Below, in pieces: positions 56,046-64,000 of a stretch of 64,000 bases of DNA; the stretch's first letter is position 1, and every line of letters begins with the position of its first letter. The position numbers and the translations under genes are program-made. Location of the stretch: assembly GCA_946894095.1 (NCBI GenBank), contig OX335651.1, positions 14,964,501-15,028,500 on the forward strand, read 5' to 3'. This DNA is from Incurvaria masculella. Lineage: Eukaryota; Arthropoda; Insecta; Lepidoptera; Incurvariidae. The notes beneath the pieces were generated by a model. The model was not told the origin of the DNA. It searched no databases and was given only the letters and a program-made list of their open reading frames with translations.

Positions 56046-57108
56046 ACTGTCTAAGAGATCCTTCCTTTAAGTCTTCTAGGAGATCCCCATGTCGCCAAAG
56101 AGGAGTACAGCGCAGAACATATGTGAATTTTGGAACAAATAAGCAGAACCTAATGATGAATAATGCCATGTGTGGATTGATTTGTTTTAAATTATCAGAA
56201 TTTTGGTTAAAATTTGAAATCTGATTTAAAACAAAACCGCGGAAAGATTCCTCCAGAATGGGCGCCCCTAGGAGATGCAGCGTTTCATTGTTGACAATTT
56301 TTATTTCAGGAGCTATGGATGTAAATTTGGATTTAATTTCGCTTTTTTCCGTTTCCGTGAACGAGTCAGGGATGTATAGCTCACACTTTGAAAGGTTAAG
56401 TTCTAAGTCGATATTTTTGAATTTCCTTATAACGTCTTTAAAATCTTCGAAAACTGTGGTTGCATCACCTCCTATGGTGCCATCATCCAGGTACCATACA
56501 TTGAATTTAGAATTAAGAGACGATATGACGGGATGAATCGCTAAACTGAAAATAGCTGGCCCGAGTGGGTCACCCTGTTGGCAGCCGACCGCTGAATGAA
56601 GTAGGTGATTTTGATAAATTAATTTAGAAAAATTGCTGTAGCATTGCCAAAGATAATGGTAGCATTGTGGAAGATTATCTTTTATTTCTGCCAACATTGC
56701 GCCTCTATTTACGGAGTTAAATGCATTTCTAACATCCACCTTCAACAAAACTCCAGCTTTATTTTCCGACAAAAAACCGCTTGCGGCGTGTACTGCAGCT
56801 TCACAACCTCCTTTGCTCCCAAAACCGACTTGAATGGGCTGGAACTTTTCTGATAGATCAGATCGAACTTTTTTGCAGCAAATTTTGGAGACTATTCGCC
56901 TGATAGTGTTTCCAATGGCTATTGGACGAATTCCTCCATCTTTCTTTTTTAGCGCACATAAGTTAGCACCATAAAGAACATCGGTGATATCTATGCACAC
57001 TTTTCCTGACAGCATCAGGTTTACAAGCTGCGTTAGGTCCTCGAGGAGGATCGCTCCAGAAGGGCCCACAGAGTTAGACACCAGATCTTTATAATGCTGT
57101 GGGGACAT
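56014..57108 (-). pseudogene. RT element, reverse transcriptase domain
   Basis: 364 codons. The RT motifs are in order: KKKDGGIRPIAIG (54-66), a conserved GFGSKGGCEAAVHAA stretch (95-109), motif A with D124/D125-V-R-N-A-F-N, motif B QQGDPLGPAIFS (177-188), and motif C YLDD (206-209). The active-site residues are intact. It carries the RT fold of non-LTR retrotransposons. Codons before the ATG still read as conserved sequence (SGLDG before MSPQH), and a stop 30 bp further up closes the frame, so the true amino end is missing. The downstream frame switch at about 56030 looks like one small indel, since the lost sequence continues directly in the next frame. Confidence 0.8.
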
Positions 57109-57480
57109 ACCGTCTAAGCCCGAATAAATGACCTGTTATTCGGCCAATTCAAACGAAATGTACAAGTTAGCATGGTACGAAATAAAACTAAACATAAGAT
57201 TGAATCACTCACTTGCCTGTTCACCCGGCCAGCTAATTTAACACTGTAACCCTCCTGGATGGAAAACCGCTTGGATTACCGCTTTCACCATTTCATCCAT
57301 TGCAATTGTACCTATAGTTTTACATAAATTCCGAACCATGGTAATAGCTCGCATTCGTGACAAAATGCAGTAATCTTACTCAGAAAACAAAAAAAGTGGT
57401 GCATAAACATGGCTGGGAGCGAACCCATGACCTCTGGCATGAAAGGCGGGTCCGCGCGCCTGCTACGAGTTACGAGCCAT

Positions 57481-59220
57481 AGTGTTAACAAATCAAAAGT
57501 GCTATTCGCATCAAAAATGCAATAGCCCGCTGAAAACTGTCGACAGCAGACGCTATGCGAGCCTTGTGGTACGTAAGTGCGGCTGCTGTAGGAATGGTTG
57601 GTGGGAAAGTTAGTCCGCAGATAAACCTGCCAAAGCTCTCCACCAATGGCGTGATAAAATATTTCTAACTTATCACAACGGTTCTAAATCATCGAAACTG
57701 CATCGAACGCCATTTAACTTGCGCCGTCAGCCCCACAAGTTATAAGAGCATCCATATTTTTTGGTTCTTCCAAAGTTGCGCACAACTCGGCAGCGTAACG
57801 GGGGCAGGTACTCGGACGCCGGGCGGCGCTCTACTCTTCGGGCGTAACACTTTTGTGATGAAATAAAGTTTTTAATGCTCACCTTTCGCAGAATTCAAAC
57901 GTCCGACCGAATTTTGTCAATAATGTAAGCGAGACAAACATTATAAGTTGGCTACGCAGGAAAGTTTCGCTTGTGTAGCTGCCGCGCGAGCGCACCTAGC
58001 TAGCTGCCAAACTTTATTCGGATTCTTCTCTCACTTTGTCCAAGTTTGTCGTCCTGTAACATTTTACGAGAGCGCCGCTTTCCTCGAAAGGCGATCACGT
58101 CGAGTTAATAAGTTTCCGTTTCAATGGCTCCCACGTTTTAAACTTTTTCGGAAACGAGATAACAAGCAGAGAAGGTAGGGGTTAGCGACTAAGCCGGGTC
58201 TGTCTTGAAGATGGCCGCGGCGCGTTTTCGCTCCTTGCCATGATGACCTCCGTTCCGTATGCTTTTCTTTTACAAACCTTTTGATTTTTTTTTTTTGTCA
58301 AGCACGGTATATGGCGTACTCCCAGGCCCTCACATAAGATGTGCCCTACGACGCCCATGGGCTTTCGAACTTTCACGGAGGCTACGAAAGCATGCCGGCC
58401 AACCAGGTGCTTTTTCACATCATGTTAGAAGAACCCCAGGTTGTTCTTTGGGGGTAACACCTAGGCAGGATTTATTCCATATCTTTCCTAACCTATAGAT
58501 AAATGATCTAGACTCTATCTAGAGGATCGGTTATTTCTTATTTTGGGAATTTCGACAATGTCCGCGTTGAGCTATGGTAGAAACGGGACGGAGGGACAGT
58601 TTTTTTTGCAGAGTCGTCGACTCACATATATTTACCGTCATTCTTAGGCTTAATATACCGCCTGACATTCAATTTTACCATTTCTGCTACCTTTAGTTTG
58701 AATGCTGTTCATTCATTCTAGGCTCTTACTTTTTTAAATTTTCTTAGAGGCTTGGCAGGTTTCCACGAAAATCGAATAGTCATAGATAACTTTGCCGCGT
58801 ACTGGTGATATTCAAGGATATTATTCTAAAACGGGTTTGCAGAGTTCTTCTATCCCAAGATCCATAATTATTGTGCGAGTATTTCGGGGTCTATACTTTT
58901 TATTTATATTTTTAATCATTTGTTTGGCAATCTGCCAGACAGCTACGCACAATACTTATGCGTGACTTCGATTATTTCAAGGACGTTTTTGTCTGATTCT
59001 GACTGGCCTTATAATCGGTTTCCCATCAAATATTAAGTTGTTTATTAAGTAATTAGGACATTTTACGTTATATTTATAGCACTACAGATTAAAGAATGCA
59101 TCCACATTAGAATTCTCCACTCGGTTAGCATCTAATCTGAACATGTTTTACGGTTTCAAAGTAGTAGCATAACACTAGGTGGCAAGTCAACGTTCAAGTC
59201 AAAATATAATATTTTTTATA
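57481..59220. other. unassigned DNA
   Basis: No gene I can support. Frames at 57948-58178 (+), 58182-58418 (-) and 58259-58498 (+) have no known domain. Confidence 0.35.
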
Positions 59221-59392
59221 TGTATTTATATATAATAAAATTTAATTATATATATGTCAGTCAGTCAGCGTGTTTGCGTCCACTGCTGGACATACGCCTC
59301 TCCAATCCTTCTCCAGTCCACCCGGCCCTCAGCGGTACGGAACCACTGCTTTCCGCCGACATATATATATATATATAAAATTATATATAATA

Positions 59393-59434
<42 letters not shown>

Positions 59435-59460
59435 AAATTTAATTATGTGTATAATAATAT
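59221..59460 (+). repeat. (TA)n microsatellite around a moth repeat fragment
   Basis: TA/AT runs at 59223-59256, 59361-59373 and 59397-59429 surround 59257-59360, which contains GTCAGTCAGCGTG, CCACTGCTGGACATACGCCT and ACGGAACCACTGC. The latter resembles a dispersed moth sequence, also seen weakly at 22715. The IYIYIY frame is an artefact. Confidence 0.65.
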
Positions 59461-59518
59461 GTAATAAAATATTTTAATATCTTATTTACTAAACTAATAT
59501 AAAAAAAATTCAAAACGA

Positions 59519-59876
59519 ATTATAGCTAAAAGTAAACCACGACCGCTGTATTAAAAAATCTAATAAAAAGCAAATAGATTAGAAATATTGATTAAATAAG
59601 CTATGTCTGATGACAAATTTTTTTAAGATGTTCTTTCTTTATCATTGCGTAATCCACCTCCAAAGCTATTGTATAAAACGCGCGAAAAAATCGAACTTTC
59701 GGACGTTATAACTTAGAAACCAAACACAATTTTACAATGCCAATGGTCATCAGACATCTAGTTCGATCAAATAAATCTATTTTGAGCAAAATTTTGGATC
59801 TCTGACAAGAAATATGGGCCTGATCTTCTTTCCCCTTTTGTATGGGGAGATGAGCTGGTTGGGCCATTAAGGAAGG
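59519..59876 (-). mobile_element. TTAA-type MITE (family 2), truncated copy
   Basis: On minus it starts CTTAATGGCCCAACCAGCTC, then GAAAGAAGATCAGGCCCATA, GATGTCTGATGACCATTGGC, TTCGCGCGTTTTATACAATA, and ends near CGGTCGTGGTTTACTTTTAG. The terminal ~190 bp, including one TIR, are gone. ATTAAGG at 59862-59868 joins it directly to the neighbouring 5S-type SINE head. Confidence 0.75.
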
Positions 59877-60012
59877 AACCTATAGATTCGAGTAGAATCC
59901 GACCAAGACCAGCGTCAACGGTCAGTCATCTAGACCCCACCTCGGCAAGAGTAGCTCAACCTCCTTGATCGAACGCCGAGGCGTCGTAGCACTGGGCTGC
60001 CGAGGCTGACAC
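59869..60012 (-). mobile_element. 5S-type SINE head, diverged
   Basis: Minus order: GTCAGCCTCGGCAGCCCAGT, GCCTCGGCGTTCGATC, a GAGGTTGAGC block, GACCGTTGACGCTGGTCTTG and GTCGGATTCTACTCGAATC, then TAGGTTCCTTCCTTA. It aligns loosely with the head of 19181-19563 and ends where the family-2 MITE begins. Confidence 0.6.
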
Positions 60013-60204
60013 GAACACATGTCGGACGTCGGACAGCGGACCTTCACCAAGATGGGGATTCCACTTCGAACGCATAGCAAATCGCCGAAGAAGGGTGAAT
60101 CCCCCGCAAAAGCGACGGGAGCAGGTTGCGAGTTGCGCAACCTCCGTCTGGCGCCGCACCTACCTCTGGCGCCGCCGTCGCCCGTGTCTCGCGCGAGTGA
60201 TGCA

Positions 60205-60225
60205 CGCCCCCCCCCCCCCCCCCCG
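60205..60225 (+). repeat. poly-C run
   Basis: About 18-19 consecutive C within a GC-rich stretch (60110-60295). Frames on both strands here are composition effects. Confidence 0.7.
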
Positions 60226-60370
60226 CGCAGACGGGGAACTTCCACGAGCATGTGATAAGAACGATGCCGGAGGGGGCAGCGGGAGGGGGGCATAGACGGA
60301 AGAAAGAGGTGGAAACTGCTAGAAGGTTTGATGTAAATCCGCTACAATCGTGTTAGTGGACTCTTTGTCA

Positions 60371-60971
60371 GCTTGAACCAGCGAGCATGGAAGGACGGGA
60401 GTAGAAACCGATACTCATTCGTGTGGCGGAAGTGTAGCTACGAGTTTGTCATTGTGTTAAAATTACTGTACCTCTTGAAACTGGTCAGCTGCACGTCTAA
60501 TTCGCAGTCAGCCTTAATGTTCAATCAGTTGAGATAACCTTTTCAAAATCATCTGATCTGTCACACGGGTTATTTTCACCAAGCGGTACTGTTAAATCGG
60601 TTTAAGATAACTGTTTAATAAATTACTGTACCTCTTGAAACTGGACAGCTGCACGTCTAATTCGCAGTCAGCCTTAATGTTCAATCAGTTAAGATAACCT
60701 TTTCAAAATCATCTGATCTGTCACACGGGTTATTTTCACCAAGCGGTACTGTTGAATCGGTTTAAAATAACTGTTTAATATTATCTGTTTTGGCTTATTA
60801 ACTATACTTATCTTTATTAGATACTTATCGTACAACTTTAATAGCAATGACAGATACTTTACCATAAGTTACTAAAATTTCAACTGTGCTAAAACAGTAA
60901 ACAATTGCACATAATTGTTTGGACACGAGTTTCGGTTTCTACTCCCGTCCGTCCATTCTCGCTGGCTTGAA
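60371..60971. mobile_element. foldback element with internal 160-bp tandem duplication
   Basis: The left arm GCTTGAACCAGCGAGCATGG with AGGACGGGAGTAGAAACCGA is the inverse of the right arm TCGGTTTCTACTCCCGTCCG with TCCATTCTCGCTGGCTTGAA. Arms are about 45 bp. The interior contains two nearly identical 160-bp units at 60461-60620 and 60621-60780. There is no coding frame. Confidence 0.75.
60461..60780 (+). repeat. two tandem 160-bp units
   Basis: Each unit begins AATTACTGTACCTCTTGAAA and ends TAACTGTTTAATA. Only a few single-base differences are visible, so the duplication is recent. Confidence 0.9.
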
Positions 60972-62169
60972 CCCAATGTTCGAATTCATTACACGGTGAA
61001 ACGTATGAAAGAGCAAATAAATCAATGCGCACAGATGAGTTGTCTCCAGCTCAATTTACGATAGGTTCATTATTCATTTCTCGCGGAATACCATAGTCCA
61101 GACCGCTGTTACATGCCCACTTATCGGTTTCGAGGTTAATCGGCTGCATATTATGGCTCACTCATTACGCTCATCACCGAAGTTAGTCATTGCGGTGGTT
61201 AAGGCACTATAAATAGGGTCCGGGTTACTCTGTCTCGATTTTCCGCAAATTTGTTGCTAGCTAACCAATGAACCGATCATCAATGACGAACTAAAAATCA
61301 TATTGTTACTGGTTTTGATTTACCATTGTCGCGACGTAGTATAGTAATCCTAAAACGCTTATCGTACTCATATATGACTCATGTACTTTACAGAATATGC
61401 AACTGTCGTAAAATGTAGAGCTCTCACAAGTCCATCAAATTCCCTCTATTCTTTTCCCATTCGCAATCTTCTACACTGTACAAGACTGTAACATGCAAAT
61501 TCCGCATTCGGCTAGTCACGTACGGATCTCGTGAACAAAGGGATTCCCCATATCCGCTGTCCTCGGACGACAACCGTTATCCCCCCTAATAGTTTTCACC
61601 TATTACCGTGAGAGGGGCTCCGATTTATAGCTTTCAACTGTTTGATTTATACCGTCCCGAGTTGTTAGATTAACTACTGCTAACTTGGAGATAGTTAAGT
61701 CGACGCTATCTCTGGTGTTTCGCCGGCGAAGCTCTTTGCTTTTATCTAAATTGGTCCAGTCCCAATAAAGATCTTCCGGAGTCCGTCGTAAACCATTCGC
61801 TCCCATACGTTTCATTATGGGGCAAAGTTTAGATATGATAGAGCCATTTTATTGTCCCCGTTCTGTATGGGTGTTACGAGTTATAGATTCCTATCAGTAA
61901 AGTGATTTGGTTCGATGTGCGGTCTGTGCCCGGCTCATTCGGTTGCTGAGTCACAGTTGGCGACAAAGTCCCGACCCCTTTTTGGGTCATGTGACCAAGT
62001 CTCGATTGGAGTGATTGGTTTTACGATCGAGAGGATTTTATTTGTTTCAATTTTGCCTCTGTAAGGGATGAGGCCTTTACGACGAAATCGAATCAATTAT
62101 CAGCCATAAATACTAAAACAAATCCTATTCAGTCGGTTGCTTTAACTTCTTAGACTTGGAAAGTTTATG
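60972..62169. other. unassigned DNA
   Basis: No supported gene or repeat. A 70-codon minus frame at 61603-61815 has no known domain. Confidence 0.35.
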
Positions 62170-62327
62170 AATGCAGTCCAAACTCCAAAATATCCAAAAG
62201 TACGCATGCTTTGTGTGGATTATAAAAAGCACAAAATCTAACCTAATGTAATGGAAAATGTCCGTCTTAATTATAGTTTTGGATGCTATGGGATTTGGAT
62301 CTTGTTCTTGTTGAACTATATGACGTG
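62170..62327 (-). mobile_element. foldback MITE relative, diverged
   Basis: TGCAGTCCAAACTCCAAAAT, AAAAAGCACAAAATCTAACC and TTTTGGATGCTATGGGATTT match the family at 44944-45290 and 33866-34074. The ends are degraded. Confidence 0.5.
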
Positions 62328-64000
62328 TTAACTTTTAAAATTACACCATAAAACAATTATATTATACAGTGTTTTGGCATTTATATTAGTTATGGTGCTG
62401 TCTCTACAACAAACACAAAAACAACGATCGTTGTTATTAATACTATTCCTGCCTACAGAATTAATATGATAAATAAATAGATAAGGGAAGGCATTTATAT
62501 TACATTTTATAGAATAGTCGGGATTTCGGGATTGCTGAGATGTAAAATTGCATCTTATAATCTCGAATCAATCTTAAAAAAAAAATTACAACTTTCACTT
62601 TTCATTCATCAGCTAAAGGCTTAAATTCCACCATAATCCAAATATTCCAAACTAGTTATCTCTCGCAAATTTATGTTCAAAACTTTTTACCTAATTCGAT
62701 AACGAACTCGTAAAAATTACAAGTTCCCAACTCTTTCCGCAGTCCGCCGGCTAGTTTTAATCCATTCTTCTTTAAAGGGAGCTGTAATTTATCGTGAGTG
62801 CTAAGTTGGATGTCGGCGTCTCAGCCGACTTAATGTTCTATACATACGGGTACGTGCAGGGTAGAGATGGGGCCATTCCGAGTCCAACTCATTCCAAGAA
62901 CTCGAGAAGGCGACTCTTTTCTTCATCAAGTAAACGTCATATTATGTATATGTAGAATGAAGAAAAATACACATCATATTCCTCATCAATTTCAACTACT
63001 CCCACTCACATTCCTACTCTACTACTCACTTAAAACATACAGTGGGCTAATCCAATAAGCTAGTGACAAACCTTGTGGCCCGACACATCGTCGGTGCACC
63101 TTATTGCGGGTAGTTTAAATTGGCCGTTTATTTGGACAACTCCGATGGGCGCGTTGATAGGAATTAGGTAACTGGAATTTAAATGTCATTTGAGATTACA
63201 GGTAAGGAAGGATAGGTTTATTGTTACGGTCGACGGTAGCGAGGGGCGACTGTAAAATGATTCTCTCAAAGTACCGAATACAATTATAAAATATATCTAC
63301 AATAATTGTTAAGGCGAAAAAATGCTGAGTAAATGCCTTATTTTTTTTTCATCTTACTCATATATTTTCATCAATTAGGAGTTTTATATTCTGCAGTTTA
63401 ATAGTTGATCAAATATCCGGTTAAATGTGATTAATTCAACCTGACTACAAACCATACACATGCTATTCAAGAAGCTTATACTTTTCTGAGTCGGTAAAAT
63501 ATACATTGGGTTGTGAACTTCATTGTTGGAAAGCCTGTGCGTATTATATTTTTTTAAATTCTAGACATGTCGATATTAACACACCGCTTCTAATTTATTG
63601 TCTGTTTAACCGTGCGCTACCTGTGAATTTAGGGTTGTGACTTTCAATTAAGTTTTCTAAACCTTTTTAGTGCAATTAATTCCCGAAACATCTACATGTC
63701 ATAACGCCATTACCCTCCATGTATACCAATTTGTATTTAAATTGTATCTTTGCACGATCTATACATACATACAAACCTACTGAGCAAGGATTCGTAACTA
63801 TGTTTTTACTAAATGATTAACCATATTTTTCTTCTTATCACGATATACCCTTTTCAGAGTAGAAATGATAGGAACCGAAAGCTGTAAAGGGGCCTATATA
63901 ACCTCTCCTTCGAAATTTTAGAGCCCACTGGTGCCAAGTTAACCAAAAATGCATGAGGAATTCATCTTTCTCTGAGTTACATAACTCTGTTTTGTAGTTT
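62328..64000. other. unassigned AT-rich DNA
   Basis: Nothing recognisable to the end of the window. Confidence 0.4.

Larger units (their letters stand above)
54774..57253 (-). mobile_element. reverse-transcriptase block with inverted-repeat ends
   Basis: The left end GGAGTTACTATGGTAGACTA, then ACTCGCCGGGTGAACAG and TGTGCTAAC, is the inverse of the right end. Read on minus, the right end is GGGTTACAGTGTTAAATTAG, then CTGGCCGGGTGAACAGGCA and CCATGCTAAC. The match runs over about 80-85 bp with substitutions and small gaps. Between the arms lie only the reverse-transcriptase frames (54966-57108) and short AT-rich flanks. Either a LINE fragment landed in a MITE of this repeat family, or the block is a unit with terminal inverted repeats that carries a reverse transcriptase. 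Confidence 0.65.
54664..57480 (-). mobile_element. tRNA-headed SINE split by a 2.5-kb block
   Basis: The SINE 3' part is at 54664-54773 on the minus strand (TAGCCATCCATGCGCAGTTA plus an A run). The 5' part is at 57254-57480 (a decayed head ATGGCTCGTAACTCGTAGCA, GGTCATGGGTTCGCTCCC as B box, ACCACTTTTTTTGTTTTCTG, GCGGTTTTCCATCCAGG). In unbroken copies the two pieces are joined at about CTGGATGGAAAAC / GTGCTCATAAAGG. So the block 54774-57253 entered this SINE. About 9 bp of SINE appear to be missing at the join, and no target duplication is clear. Confidence 0.8.

Noticed and set aside
54774..57253. Group II intron or retron
   Set aside because: The RT motifs (PIAIG, QQGDPLGP, YLDD with a CCHC and PD...D carboxyl part) are LINE-like, no ribozyme domains are seen, and the setting is an insect repeat desert.
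59270..59464. 64-codon frame ending in alternating I and Y
   Set aside because: It is a translation of a TA microsatellite.

Overview
The window looks like a gene-poor, AT-rich stretch of an insect nuclear genome, most probably a moth or butterfly. This rests on the repeat types: an insect-type BEL/Pao retrotransposon, RTE-like and Jockey/CR1-like LINE tails, tRNA- and 5S-rRNA-headed SINEs, foldback and TTAA-flanked MITEs, the repeat that ends in AAACCGGCCAAGTGCGAGTC, and a short TTAGG run. The order is an inference from memory of repeat types, not from a search. I see no host gene I can name. One possible internal exon (22309-22549) and a few GC-rich islands are the only candidates for host gene parts.

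Layout. 0.5-6 kb: LINE ends, two tandem copies of a ~385-bp repeat, a minisatellite, two SINEs, a MITE and a Helitron-like repeat. 6-11.4 kb: almost featureless apart from one MITE. 11472-18007: a complete BEL/Pao element on the minus strand, with one uninterrupted 1769-codon gag-pol frame, two 343-bp LTRs that read as identical, and a 5-bp target duplication (GAAGC). 18.9-19.8 kb: a three-layer nest, with a tRNA-type SINE split by a TTAA MITE that is itself split by a 5S-type SINE. 22-32 kb: the candidate exon, SINEs, foldback elements and GC-rich islands. 32-43 kb: dense short elements, including a duplicated ~570-bp TIR element, a second MITE split by a 5S SINE, and LINE carboxyl ends. 44-54 kb: more SINEs, repeats carrying (CCGT)n, a 149-bp tandem array of SINE heads, and a second TTAA MITE family.

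54664-57480: the most unusual region. A reverse-transcriptase gene on the minus strand, in two frames and cut short at its 5' side, has a CCHC knuckle and a PD...D restriction-like endonuclease signature. It lies between ~80-bp inverted repeats, and the whole ~2.5-kb block interrupts one SINE copy. 57.5-64 kb: a TA microsatellite, a truncated MITE, a 5S-type SINE head, a foldback element with a 160-bp internal tandem duplication, and otherwise unremarkable DNA.

Nothing suggests that these genes form a pathway. The region reads as accumulated mobile DNA. The BEL element could in principle supply its own replication functions. The SINEs and MITEs encode nothing and would depend on enzymes made elsewhere. 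The nested insertions give a relative order of activity: tRNA-type SINE first, TTAA MITE next, 5S-type SINE last.
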